A DNA stretch of 64,000 nt, from NCBI GenBank assembly GCA_038243635.1, contig JBBSQW010000005.1:1-64000 (forward strand), given 5' to 3'. The notes beneath the pieces were generated by a model, which made no database searches, was not told the DNA's origin, and worked only from the letters and a program-made list of their open reading frames with translations. The stretch is from Pseudopedobacter sp038243635 (GTDB taxonomy: Bacteria > Bacteroidota > Bacteroidia > Sphingobacteriales > Sphingobacteriaceae). Position numbers and translations under genes: made by a program. Below are positions 18,036 to 27,099 of this stretch, one piece after another. Each line of letters opens with the position of its first letter. Position 1 is the stretch's first letter.

Positions 18036-19373
18036 TTAATAATTATCGTGAATAAAAGTTAAAATTCGCTCTACTTCTGCTTTTACAGTTTGGCTGGATG
18101 AAACGTAATTGTTATTCATGAAAGAGAACAGATACTTTTTGCCAGATGTACCAACTAAATAACCGCTTAAGTTGTAATTATTGGCCATGGTGCCGGTTTT
18201 AGCAAATACAAAGGAAGTATTGTTACTAGCAAACATGTTTTTTAAGGCACCTGGTTTTCCGCCGTTGGGCATTAGGTTAAATAAACGGTTTTCGTTCCCT
18301 ACTTTGTCGTAAATCTTCTGCAAAATTAGGGTGATATCTCTTGGTGTAATCAAATTCTGACGAGAAAGGCCTGACCCATCTAACCATTGCAGTTTATCAG
18401 GCAAATCCGCAAATAGGTTTTTGCTGGCCACAGAAATTACACTATCTGTACGCATGATCAGATGGTTTGCTGCTGCACAGTTTAATAGCATTTCTTCCGC
18501 TATAAAGTTATCGCTCTGTTGTAGCATTTGTTTATAAAGGCTATCGGTTTTAACGCTGTATACAGTTTTGGCGTTTATGGGCACTTTTCTCCAAGGCAAG
18601 GTTTCTACTTGTTTAAGTACTAAGCCGGTTGCTAATAGTGTGTCAGATAATAAGTTAACAATTGTTGACTTATCTAAGTGCAAAGGAACCGTTTGCTTAA
18701 AATCGACATTAAAATTTGCTGGAATTGTTAGATTATTGTTCTCTAATTCTCTTTTTATCGTTTTTAACTTTGGCGAAATGAAGATGTCACTTAGGTACAT
18801 GGAAGCTAAATCTGGATGATATTTTAACTTTCCAAACCCATCAGTACTAATGTTTACCACGTTTCCGTAAACGGGGAACGCAGATACTTCTGTTTGGTAA
18901 TAGTCGTTATAATCATCCCAACTCCAACCTTTTCCAAATTTTTCGCCTTGGTATCTGCCACTGATTAGGTAGATGTTTTTACCAGAGTTTTTAATAAAAT
19001 TGAAGGCTTTATGATTTTTAAATGCCGGATGCAAAAAAGAAGCATCTGCCATAGGCCAAATTAACAAGGAGTCTTTACGAGTAGCATATTCTATGGATGG
19101 CACAGAGTCGCCAAGCATATTTAGCGCAGTGTAAAACGTTAATAATTTGGTGTTTGATGCTGGGATAAAATACTTGTCAGAATTTTTTTGGAACATCACT
19201 TTTTCAGAACCAATTTCTTTTAGCACAAAACCAACATGGTGCTGTTTTAAAACCGCCGAATTATTAATTAAATCCGCAATATTGATATAAGCTTTTGGTT
19301 GAGATTTTTGTACAGCACAAGACGCTAAAAAAAATAATGACAAGAGAGCTGGAATAGTATAATTTTTTTTCAT
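18036..19373 (-). CDS. dacB: D-alanyl-D-alanine carboxypeptidase/endopeptidase (PBP4 type, peptidase S13), lipoprotein
   Basis: Peptidoglycan-trimming enzyme that removes terminal D-Ala or cuts cross-links in the periplasm. I start at ATG 19373 because this gives a lipoprotein signal with LASC (Cys19). The frame runs 41 codons further upstream, but those show no family likeness. The three penicillin-binding motifs are present: SNTK (Ser73, Lys76), SDN in QQSDNFIAEE, and KTG in FAKTGTMANN. The 445 residues are typical of peptidase family S13. Confidence 0.93.
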   Translation of the reverse strand: MKKNYTIPALLSLFFLASCAVQKSQPKAYINIADLINNSAVLKQHHVGFVLKEIGSEKVMFQKNSDKYFIPASNTKLLTFYTALNMLGDSVPSIEYATRKDSLLIWPMADASFLHPAFKNHKAFNFIKNSGKNIYLISGRYQGEKFGKGWSWDDYNDYYQTEVSAFPVYGNVVNISTDGFGKLKYHPDLASMYLSDIFISPKLKTIKRELENNNLTIPANFNVDFKQTVPLHLDKSTIVNLLSDTLLATGLVLKQVETLPWRKVPINAKTVYSVKTDSLYKQMLQQSDNFIAEEMLLNCAAANHLIMRTDSVISVASKNLFADLPDKLQWLDGSGLSRQNLITPRDITLILQKIYDKVGNENRLFNLMPNGGKPGALKNMFASNNTSFVFAKTGTMANNYNLSGYLVGTSGKKYLFSFMNNNYVSSSQTVKAEVERILTFIHDNY

Positions 19374-19391
19374 GCTAATGGTTAACGCTTG

Positions 19392-19399
19392 CAAATTTA
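19392..19399 (-). promoter_or_regulatory. -7 box for dacB
   Basis: The minus strand reads TAAATTTG, a full match to TAnnTTTG, 19 bases before the chosen ATG at 19373. It lies inside the upstream extension of the reading frame, which supports the downstream start. No good -33 TTG is seen. Confidence 0.5.
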
Positions 19400-19601
19400 G
19401 TAATTTGTATTTTAATAAGGCTTTAGAATAATTTAGCATACGTTTTTTTGTGTTTGATTTTTTGTCGACTACTTCTATTAGTAGGCATTTTAGCATTTTT
19501 TATGCCAGCTTATACTTAAAGCAGTTTTGTTTTGCAAGGCGTTGAATTGCAATGAAAATAGGATTTCTAATGTTGTTTTTGCTGCTTAAGTTTGATAAAC
19601 C

Positions 19602-20615
19602 TTAAAATCTAGGGCAATTAAAATACACTGAATTGGAGGCTCTTTGCTTCCCTCCCGAAAAGGACAGCGATATTTCGAAGGCATTGCTGTTGGGAGCATT
19701 GGTTCGCAATGGTCCAGTGTTGACATCATAACTGAGTCCTGCAATTAAGCCTTTGAAATATAATCCCACAAATGGCGATACTGAATCTTTTATCCTTGTG
19801 TTCCCGCCGAGCATAAAATCTACATCTTCATTAACGAAGAATTGGACGTAGGTTGCTGCTATGATTTCTGAAGCTTTTTGTTGTCTGTTGTAAATGATAT
19901 GAGGGACGATAGAGACACCATCCGTCAACACAAACTTAAGCCCGGCTTGTGCACTCAGCCTCATAGGCAATTTATTGGTACTGCCGTTTGCCAAAAAAGA
20001 ATAACTAGGTTGGGTAACGTGATAAGCGGAGATACCGCCAAACGGTGAAATAATCTTATTAAGCGTTCCGTCAAAATAGGAGATGCCAAAACTTATATCT
20101 GGAACAAAAGCAGAGGAGTTTTCAAAAATCTCTCCTGAGCTCATTCCTGGTACATAGCCTGCTCCGGGAAGCCATTGTTCTCCAAATGTAAAGCCATTTG
20201 TATCAAATTTGGAACTCACAAAGCCGCCCTGTGCACCAAAGGAAATTTGTTGATCACCAGTGGGGCCAAATCTGACACCACCGTAGGATAAAGAAATGTT
20301 TGCTAAACTGTACTGATAACCGCTTTCTCCTGCTGTTTGTTTAAAAAAACTGGCGCCAATATTCACGTTTTTACTGGTAGCGATTTCTGCAGAGAACCCA
20401 ATAGTACTGTAAGGATTGGTGATGTTTCCCCATTGATTACGATAAATTGAGGATACGCGATAACTACCATCCATTGTACCTGTAAGTGCTGGATTTACTG
20501 CCATTGGATACATATAGTTTTGTGTGAAATGCGGATCTATCTGGGCAAAAACTCTCAATTTTAGTCCGGCCACGCAGAAGACAATTAATAAAAAAACGGA
20601 TGCGCTTTTTGTCAT
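19602..20615 (-). CDS. PorP/SprF family type IX secretion membrane protein
   Basis: Outer-membrane protein of the PorP/SprF family, which anchors or helps secrete type IX secretion cargo. A signal peptide (to about residue 24, VFAQ) is followed by the family opening DPHFTQNYMYPMAVNPALTGTMDG and RVSSIYRNQWGN, then repeated barrel strands. Its 337 residues are normal. It lies 43 bases after a protein with a type-B C-terminal domain, the usual partner of SprF-like proteins, so the two probably form one operon and act together at the cell surface. Confidence 0.93.
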   Translation of the reverse strand: MTKSASVFLLIVFCVAGLKLRVFAQIDPHFTQNYMYPMAVNPALTGTMDGSYRVSSIYRNQWGNITNPYSTIGFSAEIATSKNVNIGASFFKQTAGESGYQYSLANISLSYGGVRFGPTGDQQISFGAQGGFVSSKFDTNGFTFGEQWLPGAGYVPGMSSGEIFENSSAFVPDISFGISYFDGTLNKIISPFGGISAYHVTQPSYSFLANGSTNKLPMRLSAQAGLKFVLTDGVSIVPHIIYNRQQKASEIIAATYVQFFVNEDVDFMLGGNTRIKDSVSPFVGLYFKGLIAGLSYDVNTGPLRTNAPNSNAFEISLSFSGGKQRASNSVYFNCPRF

Positions 20616-20658
20616 TTCGTTCTTTTGTTATAGCACATAATTATAACCCATGCAATGA

Positions 20659-22203
20659 TTAACGTATTAGATTTATTGCTCCTTTTTTTACCACTTCTTT
20701 CCCATCAATCATTTTTAGCTTGGCGGTATAAACGTAAACACCAGCCGGTTGTCTTTCTCCCTTGTAAATACCTGTCCAACCTTTTGTTTGATCTGTACTT
20801 TTATAAATTAATTCTCCCCATTGGTTGAAAATGGCTAGTTCAATTTGATCAATTAGAGAACCATATATTTTAAATTCATCATTTTTTCCGTCGCCGTTAG
20901 GCGTAAACGAGTTAGGAGCGTACAAATCATCAGTACGAATAACGGTGATTTTAAAAGGTAAAGAAACGGAGACACATGGCGTGTTAAGCGTATAGGTTAT
21001 TTCAGATTCACCATCGTTTATTCCTTTCACCGTTCCATCTGCAGCGATTTGAACGATGTTATCATCCGAGCTTTTCCATGTTCCGCCGGGTATATCAATG
21101 CTGAGCGGAAATTGCTGTCCGATGGTTAATTTAGCTAATCCGGTAATCTGTCCCAACAGGGTAGGTTCGTTTACTAAAACATTGTAGGGAAGAGATGAAG
21201 TACTACAATCATCTTTAAGCGTGTAGAATATGCTTGTGTTTCCAGCACTCACTGGAGTAACTTTTCCTAATTCATATATCGTTGCGACTCCAGGATTGCT
21301 ACTCGACCATGTTCCTCCAGTTACATCGCTTGTAAAATCAGTAGTTTCGTTTATACAAATAGAAGGGCTACCGGTAATAATTGGCACCGCCGTCGGAGTT
21401 TTTACGCTCACTGTTATGGTTTCTTGTGTTTTAATTATTGTATAGAAACTGATGTCGTCTAAGGCGAAGTCGTTACCACTGTCGGACGATCCAGTTCCTT
21501 CGGCAATTGAAATTGTAGCAGTTAGCTCCTCTCCTGAGTTCCATACTACGTAGAATTGCTGCCAATTGCAAAGTCCTGGTAACGATAAAATAGGCGCACT
21601 AGTTAAGTCGTTATTAATGGAAAACTTTAATGATGATATTGCACCGCCTGCTAAGTTGGTAATCCAAGAAGAAAATGCATAGTCTGTGTTAGGTGTTACA
21701 GATATAGTTTGAGTCCAAACATTTGCAAATTTGGCTACTCCACTGCTGCCAGAAGCTCCGTCTGCAACCAGCATCTTACCGCCTACAATCCCGCTATGAT
21801 CGGTACAATTAGAAAAGCCACCGTTATGAGTTTTAGGATTATCGGTTATACTATATGTGCCATTATTGGTTGATCCGTTAGGAGTGAGGGTATATTGAGA
21901 GATGAAATCTCGATTACCTAATTCAAAATCTCCGTTTATTACCAGATTAGTAGCAGTTTTTGCACTAGATATTACCGTATATGTTGTAGTTACTAAAGGC
22001 GTAGCAACCGGATTTTTAACATTTGTAGCACTTAATGACGGGTCTGGACTCCAACTGTAAGCAAAAGCGTTAGTTTGTGTTGGTGAAAGCAGTACAGATT
22101 CCCCAGGACAAATATCGATGGTTGAACTTTGACCAAAAGCAATACCGTTTAAAAAAAAGATCATAACCAAAATTATGGATATGCGTATTTTTTTGGTTGA
22201 CAT
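20659..22203 (-). CDS. Secreted Ig-like protein with type-B T9SS C-terminal domain
   Basis: Large surface protein of 514 residues. It has a signal peptide (to about residue 24), a PKD/Ig-like segment (25-80), a jelly-roll-like carbohydrate-binding segment (about 90-265, with FALDDISFY), two Ig/BIG2-like repeats (about 275-430, TWSSSNPGVATI and TWKSSDDNIVQI), and a gliding-motility type-B C-terminal domain (about 432-514, PNSFTPNGDGKNDEFKIYG, IFNQWGELIYKS, GVYVYTAKLKMIDG). The last is a sorting signal for type IX secretion. Together with the PorP/SprF neighbour it suggests an adhesin-like cell-surface role. The ligand is unknown. Confidence 0.88.
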   Translation of the reverse strand: MSTKKIRISIILVMIFFLNGIAFGQSSTIDICPGESVLLSPTQTNAFAYSWSPDPSLSATNVKNPVATPLVTTTYTVISSAKTATNLVINGDFELGNRDFISQYTLTPNGSTNNGTYSITDNPKTHNGGFSNCTDHSGIVGGKMLVADGASGSSGVAKFANVWTQTISVTPNTDYAFSSWITNLAGGAISSLKFSINNDLTSAPILSLPGLCNWQQFYVVWNSGEELTATISIAEGTGSSDSGNDFALDDISFYTIIKTQETITVSVKTPTAVPIITGSPSICINETTDFTSDVTGGTWSSSNPGVATIYELGKVTPVSAGNTSIFYTLKDDCSTSSLPYNVLVNEPTLLGQITGLAKLTIGQQFPLSIDIPGGTWKSSDDNIVQIAADGTVKGINDGESEITYTLNTPCVSVSLPFKITVIRTDDLYAPNSFTPNGDGKNDEFKIYGSLIDQIELAIFNQWGELIYKSTDQTKGWTGIYKGERQPAGVYVYTAKLKMIDGKEVVKKGAINLIR

Positions 22204-22275
22204 TAGGTGAATAGGTTTAATCGAATTGGTGTTTTTGACCCGCTATATAATATGTTATACCACAGTCACTAAGCT

Positions 22276-22283
22276 CAAATATA
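22276..22283 (-). promoter_or_regulatory. -7 box for the T9SS pair
   Basis: On the minus strand this reads TATATTTG, matching TAnnTTTG, 73 bases upstream of the type-B protein start. None is seen between that gene and the PorP/SprF gene, which fits a two-gene operon. No -33 element found. Confidence 0.4.
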
Positions 22284-22427
22284 TTAAATATTGTGGAAAC
22301 AGACGGAATAAAAACGTACTGATGAAGTTGGAAAAGTAATTTTCATAGATACCAAGTTTCCAAAAGAATGATAGCTAAAATAGAAAATCTCTTGCGGTAA
22401 TAAAGGTCCTTTCAAAAGAGAATTTAA

Positions 22428-22455
22428 TAGCGTACCAAATTAATCCGGTACGCTA
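22428..22455 (-). terminator. Hairpin after the GH3 gene
   Basis: TAGCGTACC and GGTACGCTA form a perfect 9-pair stem with a 10-base loop, starting 8 bases after the GH3 stop on the minus strand. A weak T-rich tail follows. Likely the terminator of the glucanase locus. Confidence 0.55.
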
Positions 22456-22462
22456 AAATATA

Positions 22463-24781
22463 TTATTTGATATTAAACTTTCCCTTTAGGTCAGCTATTG
22501 CAACTTCAAAATCACCAGGTTCTACAACCGTTTTACTTTGAGCGTTTACAAAAGAGAAATCTCCTTTGTTCAATTTAAAAGTAACCGTTCTTGACTCACC
22601 GGCTTTCAAATTTATCTTTTCAAAACCTTTTAATCGTTTAACGTCTGGTGTGATGCTAGCGTATAAATCTGATAGATAAAGATCTACAACCTCTTTACCA
22701 TCACGGTTTCCGGTATTTTTAACATCAACGCTTACCGTTAATTCATCATCCGCAGAGATGTCGCTAGCGCTTAGTTTTAAATTGCTGTATGCAAATGTGG
22801 TGTAGCTTAAACCAAAGCCAAATTCGTACTGTGGATTATAATCGGCATCGTAATTATATACACCTTCCACAACGCTTCTGCTTTCTGATGGTTTGTGGTT
22901 ATAGTTTACCAAAGAATTCGGAAATTTTGGATAGTTGAAAGGCAATTTACCTGACGGATTTTCATCGCCAAACAAAATACTTGCTAATGCATCTCCACCA
23001 AAATTACCTGGCAAATAAGTCATTACAATACCTTGCATTAAAGGTTCAAACTTGCTAATGATACGTGGGCGGCCTTCATTTAAGACTAAAATAATGGGTT
23101 TGCCAGTTGCAGCCAGTTTTTTAGCGTATTCGGTTTGTAACTCAGAAAGGTATAAATCACTTAAATTACCTGGTGTTTCTGTGTAAGTATTTTCGCCTAA
23201 ACAAAGTATAATCGCATCCACATCTTTTGCGGCAGCAATTGCTTCGTCCATTTTATCAGCATACTCTTCAAAATACTTACCGTCCATTTTGTAGCTAATG
23301 CCCGGGACGAAGTTTACATTTTGCGCACCCACCTTGTTTTGAATCGCTTTTACAACGGTATTGTACTTTGATGCAAAATCTTCTACTTTTTCTCCTTGCC
23401 ATGAGTAGCTCCAACCACCATTTAAAGTACGCATTGAATTTGCGTTTGGACCAGTCACTAATAATTTTGCTGTTTTTTTAATCGGCAAAATATTGTTGCT
23501 GTTTTTTAACAAAGTAACAGATTCTACTGCAGTTTGATAAGCAGCTGTTTCAAACTCTTTACTACCAAATTTTGGATAATCTTTAAAACTAGTTACTGGT
23601 GTTTCAAACAGGCCTAATTGGTATTTTAAAGTTAAAATACGGCTAACGGCTTCATCAATCCTGCTTGTTTTTACTTTACCTTCTTTTACTAACGCGATTA
23701 AATCATCGCAGAAAGGCTCATATTGGTAAGCAATCATTGACATATCAATACCGGCGTTAATGGCCATCATTACCGCTTCTTTGTTGGTCGTGGCAATTCG
23801 GTCTCTAGTGTGTAAATTTTCTATATCGCCCCAATCGGTTACAACCAAACCTTTAAAGCCTAATTCTTTGCGGAGTAAATCTGTAAGTATTTCATAGCTG
23901 GCGTGTACGGGGATACCGTTTATCAAGCCAGAATTAATCATAATGCTGTGCGAACCAGCGTCAATTGCTGCTTTAAAAGCAGGAAGGTGATATTCTCTCA
24001 GCGCTTGGTCTGATATGTAAGCAGGTGTTCTATCTTTGCCAGATGCAGCTACTTGATAACCAATAAAGTGTTTTAAGCAAGAAGCGACATGGAAAGGAGA
24101 AGATACATTGTTGTTATCTCCTTCATATCCTTTTACTACTACTTTGCCAATTTCTGAAGTCAAAAACGGGTCTTCGCCGTAAGTTTCCCAAATACGTGGA
24201 AAGCGTGGATCGGGACCTAAATCTAAAACCGGAGAAAAGTTCCAAGGGATACTACTTGCTCTTGTTTCATAAGCAGTTATTTCAGCACCTTTTCTAATTA
24301 GAGCTAAGTTACGCGTAGCGGCCTGTCCTATTTGCTGTGGGAAAAATGTTGCACCTGCAGTGTAAGTTGCGCCATGGATAGCATCAACCCCATAAATTAC
24401 GGGAATGTTTAACCTCCCTTTTCCAACTTTTTGTATGCCAGATATAATTTTATTCCATTCTTGCGGCGTTCTTGCTCGGTTGTTCGCCGTATTTAAAACT
24501 GAACCTATTTTGTATTTACCAAAAACGTCAGCAATTACTTTTGGGTCTAGTTCAACAGGTTCAAAACTGCTAAAACGGTCCTTGCCTTTAGTAATTACGT
24601 CTAGGGTCACCTGCGCCATTTGACCCACTTTTTCTTCGAGGGTCATTTTAGATAGTAAGGCTTTTACTTTGGCATCAATTTGTGCAGGTTGATTTACAGC
24701 CTGTGCTTTGCAAGAACTGTTGATAACAGCCCCAAATAAAAATACAATTCCACAAATTGTATTTCGCGAATAGTTCATCAT
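22463..24781 (-). CDS. bglX: Beta-glucosidase, glycoside hydrolase family 3
   Basis: Removes glucose from the non-reducing ends of beta-glucans and cello- or laminari-oligosaccharides, probably in the periplasm. The 772 residues have a signal peptide (with a cysteine near 24 that is not a canonical lipobox), the GH3 N-terminal barrel ending in the nucleophile motif VTDWGD (Asp316), the C-terminal alpha/beta sandwich (KLLVTGPNANSMRTLNGGWSYSWQG), and a fibronectin III-like tail (about 690-760). The order and length match BglX-type enzymes. It is the last gene of the glucan locus but follows a strong hairpin after GH16, so it may be expressed at a lower or separate level. Confidence 0.93.
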   Translation of the reverse strand: MMNYSRNTICGIVFLFGAVINSSCKAQAVNQPAQIDAKVKALLSKMTLEEKVGQMAQVTLDVITKGKDRFSSFEPVELDPKVIADVFGKYKIGSVLNTANNRARTPQEWNKIISGIQKVGKGRLNIPVIYGVDAIHGATYTAGATFFPQQIGQAATRNLALIRKGAEITAYETRASSIPWNFSPVLDLGPDPRFPRIWETYGEDPFLTSEIGKVVVKGYEGDNNNVSSPFHVASCLKHFIGYQVAASGKDRTPAYISDQALREYHLPAFKAAIDAGSHSIMINSGLINGIPVHASYEILTDLLRKELGFKGLVVTDWGDIENLHTRDRIATTNKEAVMMAINAGIDMSMIAYQYEPFCDDLIALVKEGKVKTSRIDEAVSRILTLKYQLGLFETPVTSFKDYPKFGSKEFETAAYQTAVESVTLLKNSNNILPIKKTAKLLVTGPNANSMRTLNGGWSYSWQGEKVEDFASKYNTVVKAIQNKVGAQNVNFVPGISYKMDGKYFEEYADKMDEAIAAAKDVDAIILCLGENTYTETPGNLSDLYLSELQTEYAKKLAATGKPIILVLNEGRPRIISKFEPLMQGIVMTYLPGNFGGDALASILFGDENPSGKLPFNYPKFPNSLVNYNHKPSESRSVVEGVYNYDADYNPQYEFGFGLSYTTFAYSNLKLSASDISADDELTVSVDVKNTGNRDGKEVVDLYLSDLYASITPDVKRLKGFEKINLKAGESRTVTFKLNKGDFSFVNAQSKTVVEPGDFEVAIADLKGKFNIK

Positions 24782-24809
24782 AATTGAAAAGATTGGTAAT
24801 GAAATTAAA

Positions 24810-24843
24810 AAAGAATTGGAGTTAATTTAGACTCCAATTCTTT
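24810..24843 (-). terminator. Intrinsic terminator between GH16 and GH3
   Basis: AAAGAATTGGAGT and ACTCCAATTCTTT pair perfectly over 13 bases with an 8-base loop. On the minus strand it lies 22 bases after the GH16 stop and is followed by TTTAATTTC. It would stop or reduce transcription before GH3. Confidence 0.75.
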
Positions 24844-24864
24844 GTAAGAAAATTTTGAAAATTA

Positions 24865-25911
24865 CTATTTATAAACCCTAACGTAGTCAACTTGTAAAGT
24901 GGCTCCAGTAACTGCAGCATCTACCGGACCTGCAAAATTACCACCCATTGCCAAGTTAATAATGAGAAAGAAGTTGTGATTAAATGGTATCGAAGCAGAA
25001 TTTGCTAAACTGTGTACTAGTAGATCATCCACAAAAACTTGTATTAAAGCTGCTGTCCAAACCAGTTTGTAAATATGAAACTCCGAAGTTGCAGTAGCAA
25101 TTTTTCTTGTTCCTCCATCGGCGGTTCCGCCAAAATGCCCAGGATAATGGAAGGTTCCGTAAATATTATTCAAATCTTTTCCAAGATGCTCCATAATATC
25201 TATTTCTCCACAACCTGGCCAAGGAGTGCTGTCGATATTGCTACCTAACATCCAAATCGCTGGCCAAGTACCTACCCCCGTTGGTAGCTTTGCTCGTACT
25301 TCCACAGTTCCATAGGTAAAATCAAATTTTCCTTTTGAAAGTAAGCGAGTAGAAGTGTATTTGCTACCCATGTAATCTTCTTTGATGGCATTTATTCTTA
25401 GAATACCATTTTCTATTTTTACGTTCTCTGGGCGCTTAGTATAATACTCAAGTTCTTGATTTCCCCAACCGTCGCCGCCTGTACCAATATCGTAACCCCA
25501 TTTATTGGGGTCTGGTGCACCATCGGTGCTAAACTCATCGCTCCAAACCAAACCAGCAGTGCCGGCTTTCACTGTCACCACGATATCAACCGTTTTTTTT
25601 ATCGATAGATTGTTTGCGCCTTTGGCAGTTACTTGAACTTTATAAGTAAGGGTGCCGGGCTGCGTGTATTGATAGGTAACGGCGCCATTAGTTCCAGTTT
25701 TTAAGTTGCCGTCTCCAAACTCAAAATCATAGCTGAAAGCATTTTGTGCGGTAGCAGCAAATACTACCGTTCCAGTACCATCTTGACTTAAGTTTGCAGT
25801 TACCGTTAAATCGCTTGGTGCTTTAACAGTTTCGCTGCTATATTTTGACTTTTTGCAACTGGTGCTTATAATCAGAAACGCAACGAGTGATGAGTTTTTA
25901 AAGAATATCAT
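24865..25911 (-). CDS. GH16 endo-beta-1,3-glucanase (laminarinase type) with PKD domain, lipoprotein
   Basis: Secreted or surface lipoprotein that cuts internal bonds of beta-1,3- or mixed beta-glucans. It has a lipoprotein-type signal (IISTSCKKSK), a PKD domain (about residues 33-120, FEFGDGNLKTG and YQYTQPGTLTY), then a GH16 domain (about 125-348). The catalytic motif is GEIDIMEH, with Glu236 as nucleophile and Glu241 as acid/base. The extra methionine is the beta-bulge form seen in laminarinases. WSDEFSTDGAPDPNKWGYDIG and WPAIWMLG are further landmarks. It lies one base after the stop of the PKD remnant, so they were co-transcribed. Confidence 0.93.
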   Translation of the reverse strand: MIFFKNSSLVAFLIISTSCKKSKYSSETVKAPSDLTVTANLSQDGTGTVVFAATAQNAFSYDFEFGDGNLKTGTNGAVTYQYTQPGTLTYKVQVTAKGANNLSIKKTVDIVVTVKAGTAGLVWSDEFSTDGAPDPNKWGYDIGTGGDGWGNQELEYYTKRPENVKIENGILRINAIKEDYMGSKYTSTRLLSKGKFDFTYGTVEVRAKLPTGVGTWPAIWMLGSNIDSTPWPGCGEIDIMEHLGKDLNNIYGTFHYPGHFGGTADGGTRKIATATSEFHIYKLVWTAALIQVFVDDLLVHSLANSASIPFNHNFFLIINLAMGGNFAGPVDAAVTGATLQVDYVRVYK

Positions 25912-25912
25912 A

Positions 25913-26771
25913 TTATTTTACTTTTAGTTTTTGATACCAAGCTAAACCATCAGCACCTATGCTACGCAGGTAAACGGTAGTTGGTGTAATCTCCATAATT
26001 TCATAAGTGACAGCGCCTCTACCGAAATTCACAATACCATTTCCAGGCACTTTAAATTGTACTCTGGTTGAGTTTGATGATGTTGATGCAGAGGTAGCTC
26101 CCGAGAAAGCTAATTTTCCAAGAGCGGTAACTACTGGGTAACAACCATCTCCGCCAGTAAAACCGTAAAACGCTGTAGAAGCAGCAGTTAAAGACGACTC
26201 TCCTTTATTATCCACCATCATTGAAATGTTGTTATTAGCGTCTCTAGAGAAAGTAATTTCATCATCATATAAACAAGCGTCTCTTTGGTTAGGAGTTGCA
26301 GAATAATGCGAATCAGTAAAACCATCAGCTGGTCCAACACCCACGTTACCTGACGCTTCTTTGTCATTCATCCAAACCCTACTTCCAGTACCGGTTAAGC
26401 TTTCGATAATTGCTGTTGGTATTTCAAAAGCTACAAAAACTTTTACTTTTTTGCTCATTACCGATGTTCCAGCTGTACCTATTGCACTAACAGTAATTGT
26501 GTAATCAAATGTTCCTGGAGCGGTATATTTGTAAGTGATATTGCCAGATGGTGCAAATTCTACCGTTCCATCTAGGTGCACTTACATTGAAGTCGCCATT
26601 TAAATTTGTTTGGGTGCCGTTTGTAGTGCCTTTTACTTTAACACTTACACCGGGTAACGAAGCTCCATTTTCATCGGTTACTTTTCCAGTTACTTTTAGG
26701 TCTTGTGCAACTATTAAGTTAGAACACAAAAGATAAAAAACCAGAAAAAATAAAGTAATTTTTCTGTTCAT
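25913..26771 (-). pseudogene. SusC N-terminus fused by deletion to the tail of a PKD glycan-binding protein
   Basis: Two unrelated gene ends meet here. Reading from 26771, the first about 67 residues are a SusC/TonB-dependent receptor start: a signal peptide (LCSNLIVAQ), then the carboxypeptidase-like plug domain KVTGKVTDENGASLPGVSVKVKGT, ending at NGDFNVSAP. The frame then turns into nonsense and stops. In another frame, from about 26578 to 25913, lies the C-terminal part of a PKD-containing protein (DGTVEFAPSGNITYKYTAPGT) with a jelly-roll-like end (VTYEIMEITPTTVYLRS). Its true start is missing. The breakpoint is near 26570-26582. Most of susC, all of susD and the head of the PKD gene are absent compared with known laminarin loci. 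Confidence 0.85.
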
Positions 26772-27099
26772 AAAAAAAAAATTAGTTGGTTAATTGGTTA
26801 ATAGATCTTTTCCAAGTTTTATATACCCGAGAATGTAAATCATAAAACAAACATACAGTGTTAACTAATTTACAAAGAGAAAAGCACCCCTACATAAACT
26901 ATACATTTAAAAAAAACAGCAATTTCTAACACGGATTTTAACCCTACAATTACACTACTAAAGACTTAACAGTAGGTTCACTCATGCATTTAAGGTTAAA
27001 TTTTTGGGAATATCTTAATATCCATTTTGTTTAAAAACTAAATTAATATGTACCTTAAACCAAAATTAATAAACCTAAGAATTACTCTTATTGCTACCT
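26772..27099. other. Divergent regulatory region of the glucan locus
   Basis: A 328-base AT-rich spacer between the SusC remnant (minus) and the SusR-like regulator (plus). It holds the minus-strand promoter described separately. On the plus strand TTTTTG at 27001 and CCATTTTG near 27022 are a poor promoter match. No gene is seen. Operator sites for the regulator would be expected here but I could not identify a clear palindrome. Confidence 0.5.
26848..26876 (-). promoter_or_regulatory. Promoter of the truncated SusC locus
   Basis: On the minus strand TTTG (26876-26873) is followed after 17 bases by TATGTTTG (26855-26848), a full -7 match, 77 bases upstream of the SusC remnant start. Both elements being present makes this one of the better promoter calls in the window. 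The promoter survived although the receptor it served did not. Confidence 0.6.

Noticed and set aside
19374..19496. N-terminal extension of the S13 peptidase
   Set aside because: It would bury the lipoprotein signal and covers a perfect -7 box.
27091..27099. TTG start for the SusR-like regulator
   Set aside because: An ATG three codons later gives the usual signal-sequence start.
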